In this document: one piece after another, positions 9,993 through 18,097 of the stretch
Layout of the letters: each line of letters begins with the position of its first letter
Numbering within the stretch: position 1 is the first letter of the stretch
From: an uncultured Verrucomicrobiales bacterium
GTDB lineage: Bacteria; Verrucomicrobiota; Verrucomicrobiia; Verrucomicrobiales; Akkermansiaceae
Reading direction: 5' to 3'
Assembly: GCA_937928735.1 (NCBI GenBank)
Contig: CALFVF010000010.1
Span: 1-64,000, forward strand
DNA length: 64,000 nt
Made by a program: the position numbers and the translations under genes
Notes under the pieces: generated by a model
Databases searched by the model: none
What the model was told of the DNA's origin: nothing
Seen by the model: only the letters and a program-made list of their open reading frames with translations

Positions 9993-10099
9993 AGTGAATG
10001 TGTTAAATAGTCCAATAAAGTAGGCTTTCGCGTTCTAGCACCCACTTAAAATCATTAAAAAAGCTCTCGTGATATAGAATCTCTATGAGCATTTGTGTC

Positions 10100-10133
10100 T
10101 AAAACAGAAAAGTCGCCGCACTTAGGGCGACTT
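10100..10133 (-). terminator. Intrinsic terminator between gcvH and gcvP
   Basis: On the minus strand AAGTCGCC (10133–10126) pairs with GGCGACTT (10117–10110) around an eight-base loop and is followed directly by TTCTGTTTT. It lies about 50 bases after the gcvH stop codon, so the gcvTH message should partly end before gcvP. Confidence 0.7.
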
Positions 10134-10180
10134 ATGGTATAGAGCGAGCTTTACTCACCTCTGCATTACTCCGCTCTCCC

Positions 10181-10561
10181 TTACGCTCCAATGTGTGCGG
10201 CATAGGCTGCAGCGTCCATCAGAGAGTCGAGCTGACTAGGATCACTGAGGCGAATCTTAAAAATCCAGCCATCCTCATGCGCAGCTGTGTTCACGAGTGA
10301 GGGGTCAGATTCTAGAGCTTCATTGCCCTCTAGAATTTCACCTGAGAGAGGGGCGTAGATGTCAGAAGCGGCCTTCACAGACTCGACAACGGCTACGGCT
10401 TCCTGAGCATCGCAGACACGACCTACGTCTGGTAGTTCGACAAATACGATGTCTGTCAGCTCTTCTTGGGCGTGGTCTGTAATACCTACAGTAGCCACAT
10501 CTCCCTCGACAGAAATCCACTCGTGATCACTCGTGTAGCGATAATTTTCAGGAATACTCAT
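10181..10561 (-). CDS. gcvH: Glycine cleavage system H protein
   Basis: The lipoyl shuttle protein of the glycine cleavage complex. With the start at 10561 the protein is 126 residues and begins with the normal [14 protein letters not shown]. The lipoylated lysine is Lys63 in ESVKAASD. A start seven codons upstream would run into the end of gcvT and adds no conserved sequence. It begins 21 bases after the gcvT stop, indicating a gcvT–gcvH transcript. Confidence 0.97.
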   Translation of the reverse strand: MSIPENYRYTSDHEWISVEGDVATVGITDHAQEELTDIVFVELPDVGRVCDAQEAVAVVESVKAASDIYAPLSGEILEGNEALESDPSLVNTAAHEDGWIFKIRLSDPSQLDSLMDAAAYAAHIGA

Positions 10562-10582
10562 ATCGCCGTGACGATGTCTCAA

Positions 10583-11680
10583 CTAGGCTCTCTTGTAAAA
10601 AGGTTTTTTCACGATTTCGGCGGGAAATTTGCGCCCACGAACATCCACTTGAACACGAGTCCCCACGGCAGCGTGAGTGAGTGGTACATACGCCATGCCG
10701 ATCCCCTCTCTGAGAGTTGGCGAGAGTACACCACTGGTGAGTTCTGAGAGTTCTTCCCCCGCTTCATCACAGAGGAGGTAATGCGCTCTCGGAGGCGCTC
10801 CCTTCCCTGTGTAGCGAATCGCCACGAGGCGCTCACCAAGGCCTTCTTGTTTCTGCTTTAGCAGAGCATCTCGACCAATAAACTCTGTGTCTAGTTTACA
10901 AAAGAATCCAAGTCCCGCCTGTAAAGGTGTTCTCTGGGCAGAAAGATCAGAGCCATTGAGAGGGTAGCAGACCTCAAGGCGCAGCGAATCGCGCGCGCCG
11001 AGTCCACAAGGTTCAGCACCGGCGTCAATAAAGCGCTGAAACCACTCAGAACCCATCTCTGTAGCGCTAAAAAACTCAAAGCCATCTTCACCAGTGTAGC
11101 CTGTGCGGCAGACTAGTATCAACTCCCCTTCACAATCAATCGCCGCATAGCCATTGCGCTTAGGAAGTTCCACTTCTTCGCCAAAAAGCTTCGCAAATAC
11201 CTGCGGACTCTCTGGCCCCTGGACTGCCATAGCTGCCCAGAATTTCGACTCATTGGCGAGCTCCACACCCTTTGGGAGATGTTGGTTGAGCCAATCGTAG
11301 TCTTCCTCAATTTTTGAGGCATTCACCACCAAAAAGAAGCGCTCCTCTTCACAGCGATAGACAATCAAGTCATCAATCACGCCCCCTTCTGGATTCAGAA
11401 GAAAGGTGTACTGACCTTCATCAAGGGCTAGTTGAGAAAGGTCATTACTTAACATGCCATTGAGCCATGCCGTCGCACCCTCTCCCTCCACAAAGAACTG
11501 CCCCATGTGAGAGATATCAAAGATCCCACAGCTCGTGCGCACAGCTTCGTGCTCCTTTATGATACTGGAGTACTGCACAGGCATTCTCCAGCCCGCGAAA
11601 GGTATCATCTTAGCTCCGAGCTGCTCATGCAGAGCCGCTAGTGGTGACTCACTCACGGCGTCGTCTGTAGGATCTGTCAT
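10583..11680 (-). CDS. gcvT: Glycine cleavage T protein (aminomethyltransferase)
   Basis: A 365-residue tetrahydrofolate-dependent enzyme that releases ammonia and makes methylene-tetrahydrofolate from the aminomethyl-lipoyl intermediate. The N-terminal part has the conserved PFAGWRMPVQY and DISHMGQ segments, the middle GYTGEDGFE, and the C-terminal barrel ends in KPFYKR, all typical of GcvT rather than YgfZ. It follows opcA after 96 bases and precedes gcvH. No glycine riboswitch was recognised in its leader, although an 8-bp hairpin lies just before the start. Confidence 0.95.
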   Translation of the reverse strand: MTDPTDDAVSESPLAALHEQLGAKMIPFAGWRMPVQYSSIIKEHEAVRTSCGIFDISHMGQFFVEGEGATAWLNGMLSNDLSQLALDEGQYTFLLNPEGGVIDDLIVYRCEEERFFLVVNASKIEEDYDWLNQHLPKGVELANESKFWAAMAVQGPESPQVFAKLFGEEVELPKRNGYAAIDCEGELILVCRTGYTGEDGFEFFSATEMGSEWFQRFIDAGAEPCGLGARDSLRLEVCYPLNGSDLSAQRTPLQAGLGFFCKLDTEFIGRDALLKQKQEGLGERLVAIRYTGKGAPPRAHYLLCDEAGEELSELTSGVLSPTLREGIGMAYVPLTHAAVGTRVQVDVRGRKFPAEIVKKPFYKRA

Positions 11681-11705
11681 AATGGTGAGACGTTGTTGCT
11701 TTTAT

Positions 11706-11728
11706 GCGAGTGTGTCAACGACACTCGC
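11706..11728 (-). other. Hairpin in the gcvT leader
   Basis: GCGAGTGT (11706–11713) and ACACTCGC (11721–11728) form a perfect 8-bp stem about 25 bases before the gcvT start. No T-run follows on the minus strand, so a leader structure or RNA-end stabiliser is more likely than a terminator of opcA. Confidence 0.45.
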
Positions 11729-11776
11729 GTACAAAGTCTATAGGTTACCGGCACGATCTTTTCGTAAAACACTCTC

Positions 11777-12817
11777 TTATCCGAGCAGCTCTAGTAGCAT
11801 CGGTAGCACCTTGCGGAAGAGAGAATTCTTACCACCTCGGCTAAGCTGATCGGTGACGAGCTCTGAGACTAGATCACTGTCAGCGGGAGCAATACGCTCC
11901 ATCTTGTGTTCATTCACAGAGAGTTTTTGAGTCAGGTACTTCGAGCCTTTCTCACGGCTCACACTCGCGCGCATGTTAGGAGAGGCTATTTCCACCAAGC
12001 TCAGTGGAGCGGCATCACTCTTCTCTACCAAGTTCGCCACAATTCGCTTGTTACCAGACTTCAGCGTCACGGTGTCGAAGTCCACGTCCACCAGACTCCA
12101 GTCAGACTGCACAGCTAGCCACGCAAGCATCAACAAACCAGTCACACGGTGCACGGGCTGGTGCTCGATACGAATACTCTCGATGTCCTTAAAGTTCTGC
12201 TGAGCAAGAAGGTCATCAAAGAGAGCGGCAATGCTTAATCTGTAGTGAAATGTCCGCGTCCACGCTAAGTCCTGGATCACTAGGTCTGTCTTTAGAGCCT
12301 CCGCTAGCTTCGCGTAGCTTTCCCCTGTATTGACCCAGTCCACACTGTCGATAACGAGTCGATCAAGAATGGAATAAAACGGCGCATCAAAGATCTCTGA
12401 GAGCTCTCCCTGCCACCAGAAGACGAGTGGTAAATCACTATTGAGGTGGGAGAACACAGTGTGTCGCATACGGCCGCGCACCTTACCGGTCAGGTGAAAT
12501 GCCAGCTGCTCACAGCAGACAGATTTCTGGCCATTGGATAAATTACAGTGCGCTGTGATCCACGCTTTTGTATCCTGAGTCGGCTTTTCCTTATCAATGC
12601 CGATGAGAATAGCGCGGCAGGCGTGCTCGCGAGTGATCTCACTGACAATCTGTGAATTTCTCGCCAGAGCGGCTGAATCTTCCGCGTAGATCGCGAAATT
12701 CATGAGTGAAGCATTTGTCGATGCCTCATCCGCCTCCCAGAGTAGGCGCAGTTCTTTGTCTAGGCGCGCAAGGGGCACCTCTTTGCCGAGTACCTCGGTG
12801 TTTTCAGGGACACTCAT
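11777..12817 (-). CDS. opcA: Glucose-6-phosphate dehydrogenase assembly protein OpcA
   Basis: A 346-residue OpcA-family protein, the redox-responsive activator and assembly factor of glucose-6-phosphate dehydrogenase known from cyanobacteria and actinobacteria. The central region around LPLVFWWQGELSE and LIDSVDW-like residues, and the following GLLMLAWLAVQ, match the family layout. The start at 12817 is chosen because its ATG shares one base with the zwf stop (TAATG), a classic translational coupling; an ATG five codons earlier is also possible. Pairing with zwf supports the assignment strongly. Confidence 0.85.
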   Translation of the reverse strand: MSVPENTEVLGKEVPLARLDKELRLLWEADEASTNASLMNFAIYAEDSAALARNSQIVSEITREHACRAILIGIDKEKPTQDTKAWITAHCNLSNGQKSVCCEQLAFHLTGKVRGRMRHTVFSHLNSDLPLVFWWQGELSEIFDAPFYSILDRLVIDSVDWVNTGESYAKLAEALKTDLVIQDLAWTRTFHYRLSIAALFDDLLAQQNFKDIESIRIEHQPVHRVTGLLMLAWLAVQSDWSLVDVDFDTVTLKSGNKRIVANLVEKSDAAPLSLVEIASPNMRASVSREKGSKYLTQKLSVNEHKMERIAPADSDLVSELVTDQLSRGGKNSLFRKVLPMLLELLG

Positions 12818-14343
12818 TATAGTCTTCTCCACTTGTAATCACCGAGTAGCTCATCGGCCTCTTTTGGTCCCCATGATCCTGCTTCAAACTCCGCCATTTC
12901 TGGCGGGTTCTCGCTCTTGTGCCAGGCATTCTCAATATGATCGACAAACTTCCATGCTTCCTCGACCTCATCTCGGCGTGCAAATAGGGTCGCGTCCCCT
13001 GCCATCGCATCGAGTAGAAGACGCTCATAGGCCTCAGGACTGCCTTTTCCAAAGCTCGTCGCATAGTGGAAATCCATCTTCACGGGCTCTAGACGTAGGC
13101 TCGTACCTGGTAGCTTAGAGACCATGCGGAGAGAAATCCCTTCGTCTGGCTGAATACGAATCACAAGGACATTCCCCCCAGGAGTCGCACCCGGAAGGGC
13201 ATTAAAGAGGACATTGGGAGCTTCCTTAAAGTGGATAGAAATCTCTGTGGCTTTCTTGGGAAGGCGCTTACCCACGCGCATGAAAAACGGCACACCACTC
13301 CAGCGCCAAGTATCGATCTGGATCTTTAGTGCAACATAGGCCTCTGTCTGAGACTCTGGGTTCACACGGTCTTCTTCTCTGTAGCCAGCGACTTTCTGCC
13401 CACCGACAAATCCTTCTGTGTACTGGCCGCGCACGACATTCTCACGCACGAGCTCTGGCGTATCGTACTGACGAAGTGAGCGTATGACTTTGACCTTCTC
13501 ATCACGCACACCATCAGCACTGAGGTCTGTGGGTGGCTCCATAGCGACGAGACTCAGTAGCTGGAGAAGGTGGTTCTGCACCATGTCGCGCAGAGCTCCT
13601 GATTTATCATAGTAGCCACCACGTCCACCTTCCATGCCGAGATGCTCAGCACAGGTGATCTGCACCTGCTCAATGTAGCGGTTATTCCAGAGGGGCTCAA
13701 AAATCGAATTTGCAAAGCGCAGCACCATGATATTCTGGGCTGTCTCCTTTCCGAGGTAGTGATCGATTCGGTAGGTGTCTTTTTCCTCGAATGTCTCATT
13801 CACGACCTGATTGAGGTGCTGAGCTGTTGGGAGGTCAGTACCAAATGGCTTCTCAACAATCACTCTTGACCAGCAGCCCTCGGCAGACTCGTTCAGACCT
13901 GCTTTTTTGAGGTTTTCTAAAATGTCATCAAAGAACTCAGGCGCACTGGCGACATAAAAGAGGCGATTGCCTTTGCCACCGCGCTCTTCATCAATTTTAT
14001 CGAGTGTTTTGGCGAGTGATTGATACCCTTCAATGTCAGTGAATGTGCTCTGGTGATAAGAGATGGAAGGAGCAAAGTCTGTCCACAGTGTCTCATCATG
14101 GCCACCACGCGACACCTGCTTATTGAGCTCTTCTAGGCCCTCGCGGAATTCTTCATCTGACTTCTCACGGCGCGCAAATCCTATAATCTTAACATCTGGT
14201 GGAAGCTCTCCATCTAGTTTTAAATTATAAATTGCGGGCACTAACTTACGGTGTGTCAGATCACCTGTAGCCCCAAATATAACGACTGTGCACGACTCAG
14301 GACGTGACCGAGCCACTAAATCTTCTCGAAAAGGATTGCTCAT
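12817..14343 (-). CDS. zwf: Glucose-6-phosphate 1-dehydrogenase
   Basis: The first enzyme of the oxidative pentose phosphate pathway; oxidises glucose 6-phosphate with NAD(P)+. With the start at 14343 it has 508 residues. Visible are the dinucleotide-binding FGATGDLTHRKL near the N-terminus and the substrate-binding/catalytic DHYLGKETAQNI motif. The C-terminal domain is complete. The stop codon overlaps the start of opcA by one base. Transaldolase for the same pathway lies at 38.7 kb in the same window. Confidence 0.96.
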   Translation of the reverse strand: MSNPFREDLVARSRPESCTVVIFGATGDLTHRKLVPAIYNLKLDGELPPDVKIIGFARREKSDEEFREGLEELNKQVSRGGHDETLWTDFAPSISYHQSTFTDIEGYQSLAKTLDKIDEERGGKGNRLFYVASAPEFFDDILENLKKAGLNESAEGCWSRVIVEKPFGTDLPTAQHLNQVVNETFEEKDTYRIDHYLGKETAQNIMVLRFANSIFEPLWNNRYIEQVQITCAEHLGMEGGRGGYYDKSGALRDMVQNHLLQLLSLVAMEPPTDLSADGVRDEKVKVIRSLRQYDTPELVRENVVRGQYTEGFVGGQKVAGYREEDRVNPESQTEAYVALKIQIDTWRWSGVPFFMRVGKRLPKKATEISIHFKEAPNVLFNALPGATPGGNVLVIRIQPDEGISLRMVSKLPGTSLRLEPVKMDFHYATSFGKGSPEAYERLLLDAMAGDATLFARRDEVEEAWKFVDHIENAWHKSENPPEMAEFEAGSWGPKEADELLGDYKWRRL

Positions 14344-14451
14344 ATGTAGATTCTTATGATCTAGCATCTCGGTGACGCCAAGTGGTAATTGTGTCAGGGA
14401 GCGATTTTTTTAATCTTTTGTGGCGATTAGCTTGGATTTTGATAGCACGCT

Positions 14452-14478
14452 CCCATCGAGAAACCTTCTCTCGATGGG
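14452..14478. other. Strong intergenic hairpin
   Basis: CCCATCGAGA (14452–14461) pairs perfectly with TCTCGATGGG (14469–14478), loop of seven. On the plus strand it is followed by GGTTTTCTC; on the minus strand, the direction of the adjacent gene ending at 14510, no T-run follows. It may still end that gene's RNA or protect its 3′ end. Confidence 0.6.
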
Positions 14479-14509
14479 GGTTTTCTCGGTTCTATTCATC
14501 ACGGTGACT

Positions 14510-14920
14510 CTATTTCATCCGATCTTTGGGTGATGGCTTCCACATGAGCAGAGATTTCAGCACATCACTGACTCCTCCGGCTTCGTGCATTTCCTCTTCG
14601 ATCTCAATGACGGCTTTTTTATAGTCGTCACTTTGCTCAATCCGATCCCCGATTTCGCTGAGTTTTCCCTGTGCTTCTTCTGTGCAGTTTCCTTCTAACT
14701 TCAGTCGTGCTAGTCGTGCGTAGCGCCTGAGTGCATTAATCTCATCTCTCAGTGTCTGGAACTCCTCATAGAGGGCGTCATTCTCTATCTTCGCCTCAAA
14801 TTCATCCATGTGATCACACAACGTCCCATCCTTGGACATGACTTTCTCCATGGCATGCGCCACTGACTCTTCGAGGTCACTCTCTAGATCTCTGCATAGC
14901 TGTACTACATTCGCTTTCAT
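14510..14920 (-). CDS. Small acidic helical hypothetical protein
   Basis: A 136-residue cytoplasmic protein I cannot assign. It has no signal peptide or transmembrane segment, is rich in Glu, Asp, Lys and Leu, and is predicted by eye to be mostly helical with coiled-coil character at about 40–110. Three Cys residues are scattered and do not form a motif. A hairpin follows its stop codon. Nothing around it gives a function. Confidence 0.5.
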   Translation of the reverse strand: MKANVVQLCRDLESDLEESVAHAMEKVMSKDGTLCDHMDEFEAKIENDALYEEFQTLRDEINALRRYARLARLKLEGNCTEEAQGKLSEIGDRIEQSDDYKKAVIEIEEEMHEAGGVSDVLKSLLMWKPSPKDRMK

Positions 14921-15089
14921 ACTACTCTACAGCTAGCAGAATAGAGGAGTAACATCAATAGATTTCAAAAGATTTCCAACCACTCATACTGCTGCTGAGA
15001 CAGCGGTGCCAAAGAGTATCTCAACACTTCTCCTGAAATCTAACAGAATGCTTTCTCTGGAAGCCTCTAGAAGCCGATTCGCCAGTCTT

Positions 15090-15119
15090 TAATCTTTAGT
15101 AGGTTAATCTTTAGTAGGT
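15090..15119. repeat. 15-bp exact tandem duplication across the RidA stop codon
   Basis: TAATCTTTAGTAGGT occurs twice in direct succession. Read on the minus strand each copy encodes Pro-Thr-Lys-Asp followed by a stop, so the gene's last four codons and stop are duplicated and the second copy is untranslated. Confidence 0.9.
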
Positions 15120-15463
15120 CTTTGTGCAGCAATCACCGAAATTTCAACTAGGAGTGCCTCACGAGCCATATTACCTGTCACACAGGCGCGAGCTGGAGCA
15201 TAGCCCTCAGGTACCCAGGCATCCCAGACAGCATTCATCGCCTGGAAGTCTTTCATGTCTTTGAGGAAAATCGTGGCACTAAGAATGTGCTTGCGGTCAG
15301 TACCCGCTTGCTCAAGTAGCATGTCCACCTTCTTCAGCATGGTTTGTGTCTGCTTCTCGATACCTTGCTGTGCGTCCTCACAGACCTGACCACAGAGGTA
15401 AATGGTGCCATTGTGCTTCACAATTCGGCTCATACGCTGCTTAGTCTCTATGCGTTCTATCAT
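15104..15463 (-). CDS. RidA/YjgF-family protein
   Basis: A 119-residue member of the RidA (YjgF/YER057c/UK114) family, trimeric enzymes that hydrolyse reactive enamine/imine intermediates. The conserved C-terminal segment [11 protein letters not shown] contains the arginine used for substrate binding, and the N-terminal half has the typical GTIYLCGQV strand. The C-terminus is short and lies within a tandem 15-bp duplication. It could be a RidA subgroup other than the archetype, since the residue before the ARACV motif and several loop residues vary. It stands 66 bases after the recN start-to-end block, on the same strand. Confidence 0.85.
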   Translation of the reverse strand: MIERIETKQRMSRIVKHNGTIYLCGQVCEDAQQGIEKQTQTMLKKVDMLLEQAGTDRKHILSATIFLKDMKDFQAMNAVWDAWVPEGYAPARACVTGNMAREALLVEISVIAAQRPTKD

Positions 15464-15529
15464 AGCGTTTTCCTAGAGTGTGTAGGAGAGAGATTCAAGG
15501 GGAATTTCTGCTTAGCCCTTCTTCTATAG

Positions 15530-17185
15530 CTAAACTGTCACCTCAAGAAGTCTCAAGGCCATAGCACGTGCTTCCTCACCCTCCCCTGCACCTAACATGC
15601 GCACGAGTTCATCTACTCTCAAGGCTCCATCAATGGCAGTGAGGCGGGATATTGAGCGCCCATCTTCGACGATTTTTTCCACGAGAAAATGCTGATTGGC
15701 CACAGCGGCGACTTGTGGAAAGTGAGTGATAGAGACCACTTGATGACTGGTGGCGAGTCTCGCCATTTTCTCACCCACAGCACGAGCGATCTCGCCTCCC
15801 ACATTCGCGTCAATTTCATCAAACACCATCAGAGGGGTGACATCCTGCTGCGCTAGAGCGCTCTTCACCGCTAACATGACTCGAGAGACTTCACCACTAG
15901 AGGCAATTTGCTTGAGAGGCTTTAGCGGTTCACCGGGATTGGGCCCAAACTGGAAATCCACACCTTCGAGTCCATGGTGAGAGGGGTCTGCCTGCTCGAC
16001 TGTTTGCAGTGTAAACTCCGCTTGGCGGAAGCCGAGGTCCTTGAGGTGGGTGGAGATTTCTTTCGCTAATAGAGGCGCGGCTTTGAGGCGCTTCTTTGAG
16101 AGTTCAGCACCTGCTTTCTCTACATGTGCGAGTGCCTCTGTGGCTTGCTGCTGGAGAGCGGCTAGAGTTTCATCGCGGTTTTCGATAGAATCTAGGCGCT
16201 TCTGAGCTGTACCTAGATGCTCAAGTACCTCTGAAAGTGAGGGGCCATATTTCCTCTTAAGACTCTCATAGCTGTGGATCCGTTCTTCAAGAATTTGTAA
16301 CTCAGAGGGATCAGAGTCCAGTGACTCCGTGTAATCTAGCAGACCTCTTTCTAGCTCTTGTAGTTCCACGACAGCTGTCTCTAATCCACTGAGGGTTGGC
16401 GAAATAGAGCTATCGCACTGCTCCAGCTCACGGGCGAGTCTCTGTACCTCGCCGAGTTGGTCAAGTACTCCAGCCTCGCCGAGGTGTGCCGCCATCTGGG
16501 AAGAAATCTCCTGTAGTCGACTCGCATTGGAGACACGGGTGTAGCGCTCTTCTAGCTCTGTTTCTTCCTCTATCTTAATTTCTGCCGAAGATATTTCCTC
16601 AACTTGGAATCTCAGCAAATCAAGTTCTTGCTGATTCGCCTGCTCTGAGCGCTGCAGCACCTCGAGCTCATCATGAATCGCCTTCCATTCTCGAAATCGT
16701 TTTTGATAGCTCCTTCTCTGGGACTGTGCTCCCGCATAGGCATCTAACATACCTAACTGGCGCTCATTAGACAGTAAGGACTGGTGGTCATGCGGGCCGT
16801 GCAGATCCACTAAGTGTGTGCCGAGTTCTTTAAGAACAGAAAGTGTTGCTGGGGAGTTATTGATAAACTGGCGATTACTACTGACTCCTATCACGCGCTT
16901 AATAATCAGCTGCGTGCCTTCACAAGGCTCTACACCAGCTCTCTCTAGAATCTTGTGAACTTCCCCGCCTTCTGAGAGCTCAAAGACAGCTTCTACAGAA
17001 CAACTTGTTTCTCCTGTGCGAATCAATGTCTTGTCAGCCCTCTCTCCTAAGATAAGCTTGAGAGCTCCGACTATGACGGACTTCCCGGCACCTGTTTCCC
17101 CTGTGATGCTCACTAAACCTTCTCCAAGGTGCCAAGTAAGCTTGTCAACGAGAGCTAAATTAGAGATTTTAAGTAAAGTAAGCAT
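15530..17185 (-). CDS. recN: DNA repair protein RecN
   Basis: An SMC-like ATPase acting in double-strand break repair. With the start at 17185 it has 551 residues, beginning LTLLKISNLALVDKL, with Walker A GETGAGKS at 29–36. A long coiled-coil region rich in Glu, Gln and Leu fills the middle, and the C-terminal part has FDEIDANVGGE (Walker B) and QVVSITHFPQVAA. A further upstream start would extend into the divergent leader and lacks homology. It is divergent from the MBL hydrolase gene with a 78-base shared promoter region. Confidence 0.95.
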   Translation of the reverse strand: MLTLLKISNLALVDKLTWHLGEGLVSITGETGAGKSVIVGALKLILGERADKTLIRTGETSCSVEAVFELSEGGEVHKILERAGVEPCEGTQLIIKRVIGVSSNRQFINNSPATLSVLKELGTHLVDLHGPHDHQSLLSNERQLGMLDAYAGAQSQRRSYQKRFREWKAIHDELEVLQRSEQANQQELDLLRFQVEEISSAEIKIEEETELEERYTRVSNASRLQEISSQMAAHLGEAGVLDQLGEVQRLARELEQCDSSISPTLSGLETAVVELQELERGLLDYTESLDSDPSELQILEERIHSYESLKRKYGPSLSEVLEHLGTAQKRLDSIENRDETLAALQQQATEALAHVEKAGAELSKKRLKAAPLLAKEISTHLKDLGFRQAEFTLQTVEQADPSHHGLEGVDFQFGPNPGEPLKPLKQIASSGEVSRVMLAVKSALAQQDVTPLMVFDEIDANVGGEIARAVGEKMARLATSHQVVSITHFPQVAAVANQHFLVEKIVEDGRSISRLTAIDGALRVDELVRMLGAGEGEEARAMALRLLEVTV

Positions 17186-17263
17186 CAGTTCTTTGTTAGC
17201 GAGGGAATTATGCAACGCTTGCGCACAATCGCAATACACATCCGCATAAATATCACATTTTCT

Positions 17264-18049
17264 ATGGAACTAAATCTCACATTCTTAGGCACAAGTACTT
17301 CAGTAGGCGTACCTGTGATTGGCTGCGATTGTCCTACTTGCCTCTCAGAAGACCCTAAGAATCAGCGAACTCGCTCCTCCATCTACATACAGACTCCCAG
17401 TTCCTCTCTACTCGTCGACACAGGGCCCGACCTCCACACTCAGGCTCTCCGTGAGCGCTTAACTATAGTCGATGCTGTGCTCTACACGCACACCCACGTG
17501 GATCATATCACAGGATTTGATGAGCTCCGCGCCTTCTGCTGGCGACGTGATGAACCACTTCCCCTCTATGGCAGCCGAGCCTGTCTGGAGGAGCTCCAGC
17601 GCATGTTTCGCTGGGCCTTTGATTCGAAGAATACCTACCGTGGCTATGTTCGCCCAGACGCTAGAATTGTAGATTCCCGCTTCACACTGGACTCTCTAAG
17701 CATCACCCCACTCCCTGTTCTCCACGGCAGTGTCGAAACACATGGGTATTGTTTCCAGACAGCCTCTGGCTTCCGACTCGCCTACATTCCGGATGTCAAA
17801 ACTATCCCCTCTTCCACACTCGCTCTCCTCGGTAATCTAGACTGCCTCATCATCGATGGTCTACGGGAAGAAAGCCACCCCACACACCTCTCAATCTCAG
17901 AAGCCTGTGAAATCTCAGAAACCCTCGGCTCACCACAAACATGGCTCACCCATATCTCCCATGAAGTCGATATCACAGAGCGAGCAAAGACCCTACCAGC
18001 ATATGTCGCCTTCGCCTACGATGGCCTTAAGCTCTCCTCACCAGCTTAG
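17264..18049 (+). CDS. MBL-fold metal-dependent hydrolase (PhnP-like)
   Basis: A 261-residue metallo-beta-lactamase-fold hydrolase. The metal-binding signature THTHVDHITG is present, with further ligands in the HGSVETHGYCF region and a C-terminal WLTHISHEVD. The N-terminal LTFLGTSTSVGVPVIGCDC and two Cys pairs are like PhnP (phosphoribosyl cyclic phosphodiesterase), but no phosphonate genes are nearby, so the substrate is unknown. The start at 17264 is preceded by an A/T-rich leader. It is followed closely by the TIGR03790 gene (48 bases). Confidence 0.82.
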   Translation: MELNLTFLGTSTSVGVPVIGCDCPTCLSEDPKNQRTRSSIYIQTPSSSLLVDTGPDLHTQALRERLTIVDAVLYTHTHVDHITGFDELRAFCWRRDEPLPLYGSRACLEELQRMFRWAFDSKNTYRGYVRPDARIVDSRFTLDSLSITPLPVLHGSVETHGYCFQTASGFRLAYIPDVKTIPSSTLALLGNLDCLIIDGLREESHPTHLSISEACEISETLGSPQTWLTHISHEVDITERAKTLPAYVAFAYDGLKLSSPA

Positions 18050-18097
18050 CTCCTCTCTCACCCCGGCACATTGATTGGAAAACCCACACCTAGGACG

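Noticed and set aside
10583-11776. Glycine riboswitch before gcvT
   Set aside because: The leader between opcA and gcvT is only 96 bases and lacks the tandem aptamer core; only a small hairpin is seen.
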